Below are positions 23,204 to 32,252 of a stretch of DNA of 64,000 nt, in pieces. Under the pieces are notes generated by a model. The model did no database searches and had not been told where the DNA came from. It worked only from the letters and a program-made list of their open reading frames with translations. Position 1 is the stretch's first letter; every line of letters starts with the position of its first letter. Both the position numbers and the translations under genes were made by a program. Source of the DNA: an uncultured Selenomonadales bacterium (GTDB lineage: Bacteria; Bacillota; Negativicutes; Selenomonadales; Selenomonadaceae); the NCBI GenBank assembly GCA_946408355.1, contig CAMJRX010000002.1, forward strand, positions 44,154-108,153, written 5' to 3'.

Positions 23204-25252
23204 TTAGGATTTTTCTACGAACTTGTTGCTTTTTATTTGATATGTTTCGTCGTTGATATGGAAAGTCTTAGCTGTAAAGTCTTTGAACGTGACAGAGCCT
23301 TCCTCAAAAGTCAACGTAACGGCTTTATCTTTGTAAGTCGCTGTAAAGTCAATGCTGTCGAGGTTGAGCGTATCTTTGTCATCAAAGCCAAAAATAATGT
23401 CCTTGCCTTCGCCGGTGTTGTAGATAAAAATATCTGCGCCCGCGTTGCCCCAAAGCGAATCATTGCCAGCACCGCCAATTATACAATCATCACCCGCGCC
23501 GCCATAAATATTATCAGCACCTGCACCACCGAGCAATTTATCTTTACCTTCGCCGCCTTCGAGCGTATCATTTCCGAAGCCGCCGTAAATTTTATCATCG
23601 CCCTTGTTGCCTTGAATGGAATCATTGCCCGATTCGCCATAAAGTATATCGTTTTTCGAGCCGCCCAAAATTACATTGTCGAGCTTGTTACCGACGATTT
23701 TAACTGCTTTCGTGCGTTTAGAGGCGTCAGCGGTTCCAACGTCCGAATCAAGTTTTACGGGCGATTTTGTCTTGTTATTAATTGTCAAAGTTGTCGCGCC
23801 ACTAACGAGCGTCTCAAAAGTTTTGCCCTTAGAATTAATCATGCTAAGTTTTTTATTTGCGCCGTCTTTAACAGTCAGCGTGCCCTTGCCGATTGTAAAT
23901 ACGACATCATCGCCGCTTAACGTTGCTTTAGAAATCGCGCCACCGAGAGAAATTTTATCGCCCGTCATGTAATCCTCAATAATGTCATTGCCCGCCGTGT
24001 AAATGAAAACGTCGTTGCCATTGCCGCCCTTTAAAGTGTCGTCGCCCTTGCCGCCGCTTAACGTGTCCTTACCAGTGCCGCCGAGTATAGAATCATTGCC
24101 CGAACCGCCAACGATTGAATTATCTTTAGCATTGCCAATAATCGTTATGCCCTTCTTGAGAGCCGACGCCTTGACATTTTTAACGGTGCTTGCAAAATCT
24201 GCGAGGTCGAGTGTATCTTCATCAAAGTCCGTCGAAAGCGTCAAAACAGTTTTATTTGCATTGTAAGAAACGCCGTCAGGCATGCCGTCAGAATAATTTT
24301 TGGCAAGATAGCGCAATTCAGCATAGCCACCAACTACATTTCTGCCGCTTCCACTTGTAAATGAAGTGTAGGTTGTAGTAACGTCATCAAAGCCTCCGAC
24401 GATTGCGCAAAGCCCGCCAACGACAGGATCCGGCAATTTATCGGCATAGGGAACATTTGCCGCCAAAGCAACTTCCGCCATACCCTGCAGAATCAATCTA
24501 TCAAGATAATTCGTGTAATTATATGTCCAACTATGAAAGTCGGAACTAACATGACAATCATTTGGAAGTGTACCGTTTACATCTTTTTCCGTAATGTTAT
24601 AGAGAAGGTCTGAATTGATTTCCAGCGTTATTTCGGAGGCAAGCCCCATATCATAATCAAAATCCAATTCCACTGCTTGTGTATTTTTACTGCCGTTATT
24701 ATCGAATTTAATATTCATTGTGGTGACATTAGCTCTGCCGTCCGTGAAGTTGATACCGAGCGATTTATCAATTAAGTCGAGGGCTTCGGGAATCCACCAA
24801 TTATAAAGCGCACGCACAACGAGTTTTTGTTTCTCAAGATAAGTTTCGCTGTCGTAGTTAAAATTTGCGCCGGCTTCTTTGTTCGTCACTTCCTCGTATT
24901 CGACATTGACAGTTAGTCCGTTTTTGGTAAAGGAATTATATTCGGCGTCGGTGAGTTTAACAGCCTTTGCGCTTTCGGGAACGATTGATTCGGCGGTTTT
25001 GGTAGTTTTGCCGCCCGCGTCGGAACCTGTGATTGCGCCAATATCTTTGTTGTTGATACGAATTCCGCAAACTTGCTCGCAAAAATCTTGAGACGAATAA
25101 CCTTTCTGCGCGGCTTTAAATTCGGCTTTAAACGCGGTGTAATTTCCTGCGCTCACAGCTTTAAAAGCTTCGTCAGCGGCGTCGGTGCCAGTCTTTTTAG
25201 TTTCAACGAGCGTTTTGACAAATTTCTTGATAACTCCAACAGGTGTTGACAT
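23204..25252 (-). CDS. RTX-repeat calcium-binding protein with degenerate zincin-like domain
   Basis: A 682-residue protein. The N-terminal ~330 residues (MSTPVGVIKKFVKTLVETKK..., then AITGSDAGGKTTK and ALYNWWIPEALDLI) form the domain shared by all three RTX genes here. Where the third paralogue has HELVHG, this protein reads LDRLILQGMAEVAL: all three zinc/catalytic residues are replaced (H to Q, E to G, H to E). Two blocks of GGxGxDxLx nonapeptides follow (about 395-440 and 550-620, including YGESGNDSIQGNKGDDKIYG), expected to bind calcium. RTX proteins are usually exported by type I secretion through a C-terminal signal; no secretion genes are nearby. ATG 25252 has GGAGA upstream. Confidence 0.82.
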   Translation of the reverse strand: MSTPVGVIKKFVKTLVETKKTGTDAADEAFKAVSAGNYTAFKAEFKAAQKGYSSQDFCEQVCGIRINNKDIGAITGSDAGGKTTKTAESIVPESAKAVKLTDAEYNSFTKNGLTVNVEYEEVTNKEAGANFNYDSETYLEKQKLVVRALYNWWIPEALDLIDKSLGINFTDGRANVTTMNIKFDNNGSKNTQAVELDFDYDMGLASEITLEINSDLLYNITEKDVNGTLPNDCHVSSDFHSWTYNYTNYLDRLILQGMAEVALAANVPYADKLPDPVVGGLCAIVGGFDDVTTTYTSFTSGSGRNVVGGYAELRYLAKNYSDGMPDGVSYNANKTVLTLSTDFDEDTLDLADFASTVKNVKASALKKGITIIGNAKDNSIVGGSGNDSILGGTGKDTLSGGKGDDTLKGGNGNDVFIYTAGNDIIEDYMTGDKISLGGAISKATLSGDDVVFTIGKGTLTVKDGANKKLSMINSKGKTFETLVSGATTLTINNKTKSPVKLDSDVGTADASKRTKAVKIVGNKLDNVILGGSKNDILYGESGNDSIQGNKGDDKIYGGFGNDTLEGGEGKDKLLGGAGADNIYGGAGDDCIIGGAGNDSLWGNAGADIFIYNTGEGKDIIFGFDDKDTLNLDSIDFTATYKDKAVTLTFEEGSVTFKDFTAKTFHINDETYQIKSNKFVEKS

Positions 25253-25322
25253 AAAACCATCTCCTATAAATATTTTTGTCATAATATCAACAAATAAATT
25301 TCAAGGCAAGTATCCAAAGGGT

Positions 25323-25347
25323 AAAAAAAATCCCGCCTTTCGACGGG
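25323..25347 (-). terminator. Intrinsic terminator after second RTX gene
   Basis: Minus-strand CCCGTC-GAAA-GGCGGG (25347-25332) with a GNRA-type tetraloop, then a run of eight T. Confidence 0.8.
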
Positions 25348-25371
25348 GAAAAAATTTTGTCCGCGCAGATT

Positions 25372-27402
25372 TTATTTCTGAACGAACTTGGAGCCGCTGA
25401 TTTTATAAGTTTCGTCGTTAATGTGGAAAGTTGTCGCAGTGAAATTTTTCAACGTAACGGAGCCTTCCTCAAAAGTTAACGTGACGGCTTTATCTTTATA
25501 AGTCGCCGTAAAGTCGAGGCTGTCAAGCGTGAGGGTGTCTTTATTGTCGAAACCATAAATAATATCGTTGCCTTCGCCCGCGTTGTAGATAAAGACATCA
25601 GACCCCGCGTCGCCCCACAGCGAATCATTACCCGCGCCACCGACGAGCGTATCATTGCCCTTGCCGCCTTTTAGCGTGTCGCTACCGAGTCCGCCATAAA
25701 TTTTATCGTTGCCCGCATTGCCGAGAATTGAGTCATTGCCAGATTCGCCGTAAAGTATATCGTTTTTCGAGTCGCCCAAAATTATGTTGTCGAGTTTATT
25801 ACCAACGATTTTAACGGCTGCCGTGCGCTTAGAGGCGTCAGCAGTTCCAACATTCGCGTCTAGTCTCACGGGCGATTTAGTCTTGTTATTAATAGTTAAA
25901 GTCGTCGCGCCGCTAACGAGCGTCTCAAAAGTTTTGCCCTTCGAATTAATCATGCTAAGTTTTTTATTTGCGCCGTCTTTAACAGTTAACGTGCCTTTGC
26001 CGATTGTGAAAACGACATCATCGCCGCTAAGCTTTGTATTGGCAATCGCACCACCGAGAGAAATTTTATCGCCCGTCGCGTAGTCGTTAATAACGTCATT
26101 GCCCGCCGTGTAAATAAATACGTCGTCGTCTTTGCCGCCCTTTAAAGTGTCGTCGCCCTTGCCGCCGCTCAACGTATCTTTGCCGTCGCCACCAAGTATA
26201 GAATCATTGCCCGAACCGCCGACGATTGAATTATCAAGTTTGTTGCCAATAATCGTTATGCCGGTTTTGAGAGCTTTGGCGTTGACAGTCTTAACGGTGC
26301 TTTCAAAATCCGCGAGGTCGAGCGTGTCATCTGTATAGTCCGTCGTCAATGTTAAAACTGTTTTCTTTGCATTGTAAGAAACGCCGTCGGGCACGCCGTC
26401 CGAATAATTTTTAGCAAGATAGCGCATGTAACCATAACCGCGGTAGCCACTATGAAATGATTCGTTTGGATTAATAAAATTAGAATAACTTGTAGAGGCA
26501 CTATCATAGCCGCCAACAAGTTCGACAAGTCCCGTGCCAATTTCCGTAGTGTAGTTTGTATAAGGAACATTTGCCTTAAAAGTTATTTCCGCCATAGCTT
26601 GCAAAATCAGCCTGTCAAGATAATTTGTAAATTTAGCTGATTCTTTATAGACACCAGAACCGTAGAGGTCGGAATAGATAAGCTTATCTCCGCCCTCCAA
26701 AACACCATTTTTATCGTCGGCAGTCATGTTGTAAAGAAAATCGGCGTTAATGTACAAATCAACTTCAGAGGCAAGCCCCATGTCGTAATTAAAACCAAGT
26801 CTTATTTCGTCTTGACGATTATAACGAAAGCTGTCACTGTCGCCGGACGAAAAAAATATTACATTGATTTTGTTGATATTGGCGCGTCCGTCAGTGAAAT
26901 TAATTCCGAGCGATTTATTGATAATGTCGAGCGATTCGGGAATCCACCAATTATAAAGCGCACGAGTAACGAGCTTTTGTTTCTCAAGATAAGTTGCGCC
27001 GCTGTAATTAAATTTTTCGTCGACGTTTTTATCATCTTTTTCGGCGTAGGTTACGTTGACCGTCAAGCCATTTTTCGTGAAGGAATTATATTCGGCGTCG
27101 GTGAGCTTAACCGCTTTTGCCGTTTCGGGAACGATTGATTCGGCGGTTTTGGTAGTTTTGCCGCCCGCGTCCGAACCGGTGATTGCACCTGTGTCTTCGT
27201 TATTAAGGAGAATACCACAACCCTGCTCTGCAAAAGTTTGATAGTTGTAATTTTTCGTATCCTCCGCGAATTTTTGCTTGAACACATCGTAACGAACTGC
27301 GCCCACAGCTTTAAAAGCTTCGTCAATAGCGTCGTAACCGGTCTTTTTAGTTTCCATGAGCGTCTTAACAAATTTCTTGATAACTCCAACGGGTGTAGAC
27401 AT
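25372..27402 (-). CDS. RTX-repeat calcium-binding protein, tandem paralogue with degenerate zincin-like domain
   Basis: 676 residues, a close paralogue of the gene at 23204-25252. They share MSTPVGVIKKFVKTL at the start and an almost identical 60-residue inter-block segment (SGDDVVFTIGKGTLTVKDG). DNA in that segment looks above 90% identical, so duplication or gene conversion is recent. The protease-like site reads LDRLILQAMAEITF, again without HExxH. The second RTX block is about two nonapeptides shorter than in the neighbour (YGESGNDSILGNAGNDKIYG, then GKGNDTLVGGAGNDSLWG). ATG 27402 has GGAGA upstream; a longer in-frame start is unconserved. Likely secreted; role unknown (adhesin or surface-layer-like is inference). 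Confidence 0.82.
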   Translation of the reverse strand: MSTPVGVIKKFVKTLMETKKTGYDAIDEAFKAVGAVRYDVFKQKFAEDTKNYNYQTFAEQGCGILLNNEDTGAITGSDAGGKTTKTAESIVPETAKAVKLTDAEYNSFTKNGLTVNVTYAEKDDKNVDEKFNYSGATYLEKQKLVTRALYNWWIPESLDIINKSLGINFTDGRANINKINVIFFSSGDSDSFRYNRQDEIRLGFNYDMGLASEVDLYINADFLYNMTADDKNGVLEGGDKLIYSDLYGSGVYKESAKFTNYLDRLILQAMAEITFKANVPYTNYTTEIGTGLVELVGGYDSASTSYSNFINPNESFHSGYRGYGYMRYLAKNYSDGVPDGVSYNAKKTVLTLTTDYTDDTLDLADFESTVKTVNAKALKTGITIIGNKLDNSIVGGSGNDSILGGDGKDTLSGGKGDDTLKGGKDDDVFIYTAGNDVINDYATGDKISLGGAIANTKLSGDDVVFTIGKGTLTVKDGANKKLSMINSKGKTFETLVSGATTLTINNKTKSPVRLDANVGTADASKRTAAVKIVGNKLDNIILGDSKNDILYGESGNDSILGNAGNDKIYGGLGSDTLKGGKGNDTLVGGAGNDSLWGDAGSDVFIYNAGEGNDIIYGFDNKDTLTLDSLDFTATYKDKAVTLTFEEGSVTLKNFTATTFHINDETYKISGSKFVQK

Positions 27403-27566
27403 ATAAACCATCTCCTTAAAATTTTTTGTGATACCTAAAAGCATTATAGCTAAGCTAAAAAAGTTTTTGGTGTCCTGCCAGCTAACTCGTAAAAAAAATT
27501 TTTAAATATCTTGTTAGCATTATAGTAATTGTTTTTTTTTTTTGTCAATTACCCGACTGATTTTCG

Positions 27567-27594
27567 CAAAAAAAAATTCCCGCCTTTCGACGGG
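27567..27594 (-). terminator. Intrinsic terminator after third RTX gene
   Basis: Minus-strand CCCGTC-GAAA-GGCGGG (27594-27579), then AA and a long T-run. The rest of 27403-27629 is AT-rich (a T-rich stretch at 27531-27543) and probably holds the promoter of the second RTX gene; I see no gene in it. Confidence 0.8.
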
Positions 27595-27629
27595 ATTTTA
27601 GCTGTTAGCTGTTAGAACTGAACTAAAAG

Positions 27630-30110
27630 CTAATCACTAACTTTGCTGCTGTATGTTATGAGATTGTCTTTCTTCGTGAGGCTCGTCAAATCGGAAGAGA
27701 AATTAAGCTCGGCAACAGAATAAGATTTATCTTTAACAAGCGAACTTAAATTATTGGTTGTCAAGAAATTGTTATCATCATCAAACCACAACGGCGAAAC
27801 TTTTGCTGAATAAGTTTTCATGCTCGTCTTGCCCTTTGCGTTGACGAAATTAATTTGTTTGTTCACGGCATCTTTAAGCGTCAACGTATTAGTACCAACG
27901 CTAACGACGACATCGGAGCCGCTCTTTTGGGCGGAATAGGTGCCTTTAGTTATATGAACCGTTTCGCCGTCGTTAAAGCCGGTAACCGTATCTTTGCCGT
28001 CACCCGTGCCGAATTGATAGACGGTATCTTTGCCGCCGTTATTGTTAATGCTGTCGTTGCCTGCGCCGCCTGAAATGGTTATGTGGTCGCCTTCGTTGTG
28101 AATTGTGTCGTTGCCCGCGCCGCCACGAATAACAGCATTGACGCCTTCATTGTAGAGAATATCTTTGCCCGTGTCGCCCGAAAGAGTAGCCGCCTCGCCG
28201 CTTGAATAAATTGTATCGTTGTTTTTGCCGCCCGACAAATAGTTAAAATCGCCGAAGCTCATAATTTCATCGTTGCCCGCGTCGCCAAAGAGCGTCGAAT
28301 CCGTACCTAAGTTGTAGAAAGAATCGGCACCCGCACCGCCTGAAACTGTAATCAATTTGGCGGAATTTTCAAATGCGTCGTTGCCTTTGTCTAGGAAAAT
28401 GGTAGAACTATTGCCCGTATTGTCGACGTAATCATTATCCGCGCCGCCATAAATTTTGACATTCAAGCCGCTGTTGCTAATCGAGTCCAGTCCGACTTCG
28501 CCATAAATTACAGCATTGTTAGCTTCGTTTTCTATGGAGTCGTTGCCGTCGCCGCCGTAAAGTTGCGCTTCGTAGCCGCTGACATTGGCAATACCATCTT
28601 TATTAATTCCGGGCATTTCAACTTCAATCGTTGCCATGCCGTTAAAAATAATGTCGTCACCTGCGTCGCCATAAACTTTTGCTCCAAGACCGAAATTAAG
28701 TAAGGAGTCGTTGTCCGCCTCGCCGAAGAGTTGCGCCTTTGTCGCATAGTTGGTTAAGGTGTCGTCACCCGCGCCGCCCAAAATACTTGAGCTGTTACCG
28801 CCGGTAAGGTTTGCGTAGTAAGCGTTCATTGACGAAGTGCCCATGCCGACTACAACAATATCATCATTGGCAACGTATGTACCCGTCTCAATTACCGCCG
28901 AGCTAACTACGTCAATCGTCTCATAATACGAAACTCCGTTGGTTAGCACATCAGCACCTGCGCCGCCGCTGACAAAAGATTTCGCGCCAAAATTATTTAT
29001 TTCATTAATACCCGCGCCGCCGTCAATTGTAACTTTTTTACCATTATTTTCAACAAAGTCATTGCCCTTGCCGCCGATTATCGAAACTTGCGCACCGTCG
29101 TTATTTATTACGTCGTTGCCGGAGCCGCCGTTGATTGTCACTTTGGCGGAGTAGTTTTTGACGGTATCAGCTTTAGCACCCGCCGTTATGTAAACTTTCG
29201 AGCCGCTGTTAGTAATGGTATCTTCGCCCGCGCCGCCCTTCATAGTTACGGTATTCCAATAATTCGTGATAAATCCACCACTGGAGCCGGTCGAAACGGT
29301 TTTGCGGTAGGTGTCGTAGTCGAAGGTCGTATCAGCCGCCGCCTGTTTTGCAAAGTAGCGCATGAAAACGTAGCCTCCCGAATAAGCTTCGCTAACCACA
29401 TCAGTAAAAGTCGAATCCAAAACCTTCTCGAAAGCGTCAGGATCTTGAACGCAGGAAATAATTTGTTCATACCGCTCATCGTCGACGCCGTGAATCAATT
29501 CAGCAGTGCCGCCTTCAGCCAAAAAAATAGGCATGTCGCCAAAATAGTTGACGTTGGGAGCCATAAGCCCGTGAACAAGTTCGTGCACTAAAGTCCTATC
29601 TAAATTAAATTTACCTGTTGCGCCGTGCCGGTCAGAAGATTTCATGTTCTTAAAGTAAGCCATGTTAACAACCAGTTCGCGGTCTTCAAAAGCCTTGTAG
29701 TTGTCCGAATCATAGTAGACGTAAGCCAACCCTTGATCGTTCTCGTCGTTAATGAATCTCAACTTGAGACGGGAATTATTCGCGCCGTCAAATGTCAGCC
29801 CGTAACTTTTTTTAATTAATTTAAGCGAATCGCGAATCCACCAGCTATAAAGTCCTCTGATAACATATTGTTGGTCTTTGGTGAGTTTGCTTTTATTGGG
29901 AATGCCGTAGATTGTCAAGCCGTTGACGGTAAACGACGTACCTTCGGGATAGCGCGCCTTGCCTTTTGAAGGAACGACAGTTGTTGCAGTTTTTTCTGTG
30001 CCGCCCGCGTCCGAACCGGAAATTGCACCCGTGTCCGCATTGTCGAGAATTATTCCGCACTTTTCAACCAAGAATCTGTGCCAACTTTTAGCGGTTTTGA
30101 GGTCTTTCAT
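27630..30110 (-). CDS. RTX-like repeat protein with intact HExxH zinc-protease motif (main frame)
   Basis: The main frame encodes 826 residues. The N-terminal third is the domain shared with the two RTX neighbours (CGIILDNADTGAISGSDAGG; RGLYSWWIRDSLKLIKKSYG) but keeps a zincin motif, DRTLVHELVHGLMAPN (about residues 172-187), and a downstream FLAEGGTAELIHG that could give the third zinc ligand. The rest is about 25 glycine/asparagine-rich repeats of 18-20 residues (GGAGADVLTN, GGAGNDTIHNEGDH), a divergent RTX-like beta-roll, and a C-terminal segment (GETVHITKGTYS) as in the paralogues. The true N-terminus is in another frame, 30107-30244: one A appears to be missing in an A8 run. As read, translation from the proper start gives only 45 residues. 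Internal ATG 30110 has no ribosome binding site. Confidence 0.75.
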   Translation of the reverse strand: MKDLKTAKSWHRFLVEKCGIILDNADTGAISGSDAGGTEKTATTVVPSKGKARYPEGTSFTVNGLTIYGIPNKSKLTKDQQYVIRGLYSWWIRDSLKLIKKSYGLTFDGANNSRLKLRFINDENDQGLAYVYYDSDNYKAFEDRELVVNMAYFKNMKSSDRHGATGKFNLDRTLVHELVHGLMAPNVNYFGDMPIFLAEGGTAELIHGVDDERYEQIISCVQDPDAFEKVLDSTFTDVVSEAYSGGYVFMRYFAKQAAADTTFDYDTYRKTVSTGSSGGFITNYWNTVTMKGGAGEDTITNSGSKVYITAGAKADTVKNYSAKVTINGGSGNDVINNDGAQVSIIGGKGNDFVENNGKKVTIDGGAGINEINNFGAKSFVSGGAGADVLTNGVSYYETIDVVSSAVIETGTYVANDDIVVVGMGTSSMNAYYANLTGGNSSSILGGAGDDTLTNYATKAQLFGEADNDSLLNFGLGAKVYGDAGDDIIFNGMATIEVEMPGINKDGIANVSGYEAQLYGGDGNDSIENEANNAVIYGEVGLDSISNSGLNVKIYGGADNDYVDNTGNSSTIFLDKGNDAFENSAKLITVSGGAGADSFYNLGTDSTLFGDAGNDEIMSFGDFNYLSGGKNNDTIYSSGEAATLSGDTGKDILYNEGVNAVIRGGAGNDTIHNEGDHITISGGAGNDSINNNGGKDTVYQFGTGDGKDTVTGFNDGETVHITKGTYSAQKSGSDVVVSVGTNTLTLKDAVNKQINFVNAKGKTSMKTYSAKVSPLWFDDDNNFLTTNNLSSLVKDKSYSVAELNFSSDLTSLTKKDNLITYSSKVSD

Positions 30111-30244
30111 GAATTTTTTTTGACTTCTTGATAGTTCGCGAAATCGGAGCTTGCTTGAACTGCCTCATCGAGTGCGGCTCGCCCACTTTGCTCGGTGTTT
30201 TTCAAGCTCTGCATGAAATTGTAAATTACTTCTTGTTGCGTCAT
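30107..30244 (-). pseudogene. Frameshifted N-terminus of the HExxH RTX-like gene
   Basis: ATG 30244, preceded by AGGAGGT at a spacing of six, opens a 45-codon frame (MTQQEVIYNFMQSLKNTEQS...) ending TGA at 30109-30107. Its sequence aligns with residues 1-45 of both RTX paralogues (VIYNFMQSL against VIKKFVKTL; ALDEAV against AADEAF). Adding one base to the eight A at 30113-30120 (T8 on the plus strand) joins it in frame to the main body. This is either a slippage-prone phase-variation switch, transcriptional slippage, decay, or a sequencing error. Confidence 0.75.
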
Positions 30245-30382
30245 AACATGACCTCCTAATTTAAAACTGTTTGTTTATTGTACTACAAAAAAAAATTTCT
30301 TTCCATATTGACGAAATAATTTTTTTGCAGGGGAACTTGGGCGGGCGAAGAATCAATCCTTAAAACTTTTGGAGGTAATTAT

Positions 30383-31468
30383 ATGAAACGAGTTTACAAT
30401 TTTAATCCCGGTCCGGCGACTTTGCCGCTTGAAGTTTTACAAGAGACTCAAGCTGAATTTCTTAACTTTGACAATTCTGGCATGTCGATTATTGAAATTA
30501 GTCACCGCTCCAAACCCTACGAAAAAGTTCACAACGCGGCTAAGGCGGATATTTTGGAGCTTATGAATCTTGGCGACGACTACGACGTTTTATTTATTCA
30601 AGGCGGCGCGTCGTTGCAATTCGCTATGATTCCCATGAACTTTGCAAGCAAGGAAAATCCTGGCTCCTACGTTTTGAGCGGAACTTTTTCTAGCAACGCT
30701 TACAAAGAGGCAAAAATTTTGGGCGTCGGTGAAATTGCCGCCTCGACTAAGGAAGAAAATTTCTGCCGCGTTCCCCGTCAAGACGAACTCAAAATTAATC
30801 CCAACGCCGCCTATCTGCACGTCTGTTACAACAACACGATTTACGGCACAGAATTTCACTACATACCCGACACGGGCAATATTCCGCTGTTTGCCGATAT
30901 GTCAAGCGATATGCTTAGCCGTCCCGTCGACTTTAAAAAGTTTTCGCTAATTTATGCTGGCGTTCAGAAAAATTTAGGTCCTGCTGGCGTCGTGATTGTC
31001 GTTGCGCGTAAAAGTTTTATCGAAAAGAGTTCAGATTTTCTGCCGACAATGCTTCGTTACGATACTTTTTATAAGAAGAATTCGCTGTACAACACGCCGC
31101 CCGCCTTTAGTATTTATATGGTTGGAAAGGTTGCCGCGTGGATTAAAAATTGTGGTGGGCTTGAAGAAATGGCTCGTCGCAATTCTATCAAAGCAAAACT
31201 CCTCTACGACGCCATTGATAATTCTGACGGCTTTTATCGTGGACATGCTGATAAAGATTCGCGTTCGTTTATGAATGTAACTTTCCGCTTGCCGAGTGAA
31301 GATTTGGAGAAAAAATTTGTCGCTGAGGCTTTGGAAAAAAATTTGAGCGGCGTCAAAGGTCATCGGTCGGTTGGCGGTATGCGCGCTTCAATTTATAATG
31401 CAATGCCGATTGAGGGCGCGGAGGCTCTTGCCGACTTCATGAACCAATTCCGCAAGTCAAATGCTTAA
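30383..31468 (+). CDS. serC: Phosphoserine aminotransferase
   Basis: SerC makes 3-phosphoserine from 3-phosphohydroxypyruvate and glutamate (also used in pyridoxal phosphate synthesis in some bacteria). The 361-residue protein starts MKRVYNFNPGPATLPLEVL, with GMSIIEISHRSKPY, FIQGGASLQFAMIPMN, CYNNTIYGTEF, and the PLP-lysine segment IYAGVQKNLGPAGVVIV (Lys about 196). GGAGGT upstream of the ATG. Its end overlaps ttcA by eight bases. First gene of the serC-ttcA-ispA run. Confidence 0.96.
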   Translation: MKRVYNFNPGPATLPLEVLQETQAEFLNFDNSGMSIIEISHRSKPYEKVHNAAKADILELMNLGDDYDVLFIQGGASLQFAMIPMNFASKENPGSYVLSGTFSSNAYKEAKILGVGEIAASTKEENFCRVPRQDELKINPNAAYLHVCYNNTIYGTEFHYIPDTGNIPLFADMSSDMLSRPVDFKKFSLIYAGVQKNLGPAGVVIVVARKSFIEKSSDFLPTMLRYDTFYKKNSLYNTPPAFSIYMVGKVAAWIKNCGGLEEMARRNSIKAKLLYDAIDNSDGFYRGHADKDSRSFMNVTFRLPSEDLEKKFVAEALEKNLSGVKGHRSVGGMRASIYNAMPIEGAEALADFMNQFRKSNA

Positions 31469-32252
31469 TCTGCCGCAAATAATTTTCAGCAAAATTGTTA
31501 GGGCGGTCGTCGAATTTGAACTGATTGACGACAATGACAAAATTTTAATTGGTGTATCGGGCGGCAAGGACAGTTTGCTTTTGACTTATGCTCTTGCCGC
31601 TCTTAAGCAACACGCTAAAAAAAATTTCTCGTTATCCGCGTTGACGATTGACCCGAAATTTAGCGACGATTTGAGCGAAAAACTTTCTGCCGTCAAAAAA
31701 TTTTGCAACAAGCTTGGCATTGAACACGAAGTCCGCGCAGTTGACATTGCCGCCTTGATTCGCGAGCAGGAAAATAAAAGTCCGTGCTTTACTTGCGCAT
31801 ATTTCCGCCGCGCAGCAGTCAATCGTTATGCAAATGAAATCGGCGCGAATAAAGTTGCTTATGCTCACCACCTCGACGATGCTGTAGAAACTTTTTTTAT
31901 GAGTTTGCTGTCAAGCGGGCAATTAACGACATTTCAGCCGAAAACTTTTTTGGATAGGACAAATATAACAGTGATTCGCCCGCTAGTTTACGTTCGCGAG
32001 GCGGAGGTAGAAAATTTCACGCGGGACTTTGACGTTTTAAAATCGCCATGTCCATTCGACGGCTTAACCAATCGTCAACGAATAAAAAATTTAATTGTCG
32101 ACTTGGAGAAAGATTTTCCCGACCTGTTTAATCACTTAGCGGCGGCAATGCGGAGAAATTCAATCGGCGAGCTGTGGGACGCGCCTAAAACTCGTCAGCA
32201 AATGCGCGAGGAATATTTTGCGTTGAAATTTGGAGGAAGTCATCATGTTTAA
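31461..32252 (+). CDS. ttcA: TtcA-like tRNA 2-thiocytidine synthetase (PP-loop ATPase)
   Basis: A 263-residue PP-loop ATPase. The ATP-pyrophosphatase loop is ILIGVSGGKDSLLL (about residues 28-41). Family cysteines are in SPCFTCAYFRRAAVN (CxxC, about 111-125) and LKSPCPFDG (about 193-201), which in TtcA ligate a [4Fe-4S] cluster. AYAHHLDDAVETFFMSLL is also characteristic. TtcA thiolates C32 in some tRNAs. Related Firmicute proteins of the TilS/TtcA group have untested targets, so the exact tRNA is inferred. Overlaps serC and ispA by eight bases each, implying translational coupling. Confidence 0.85.
   Translation: MLNLPQIIFSKIVRAVVEFELIDDNDKILIGVSGGKDSLLLTYALAALKQHAKKNFSLSALTIDPKFSDDLSEKLSAVKKFCNKLGIEHEVRAVDIAALIREQENKSPCFTCAYFRRAAVNRYANEIGANKVAYAHHLDDAVETFFMSLLSSGQLTTFQPKTFLDRTNITVIRPLVYVREAEVENFTRDFDVLKSPCPFDGLTNRQRIKNLIVDLEKDFPDLFNHLAAAMRRNSIGELWDAPKTRQQMREEYFALKFGGSHHV

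Noticed and set aside
23237..23920. Long plus-strand frames over the RTX genes (also 28939-29591)
   Set aside because: Repeat-driven antisense frames with no supporting signals.
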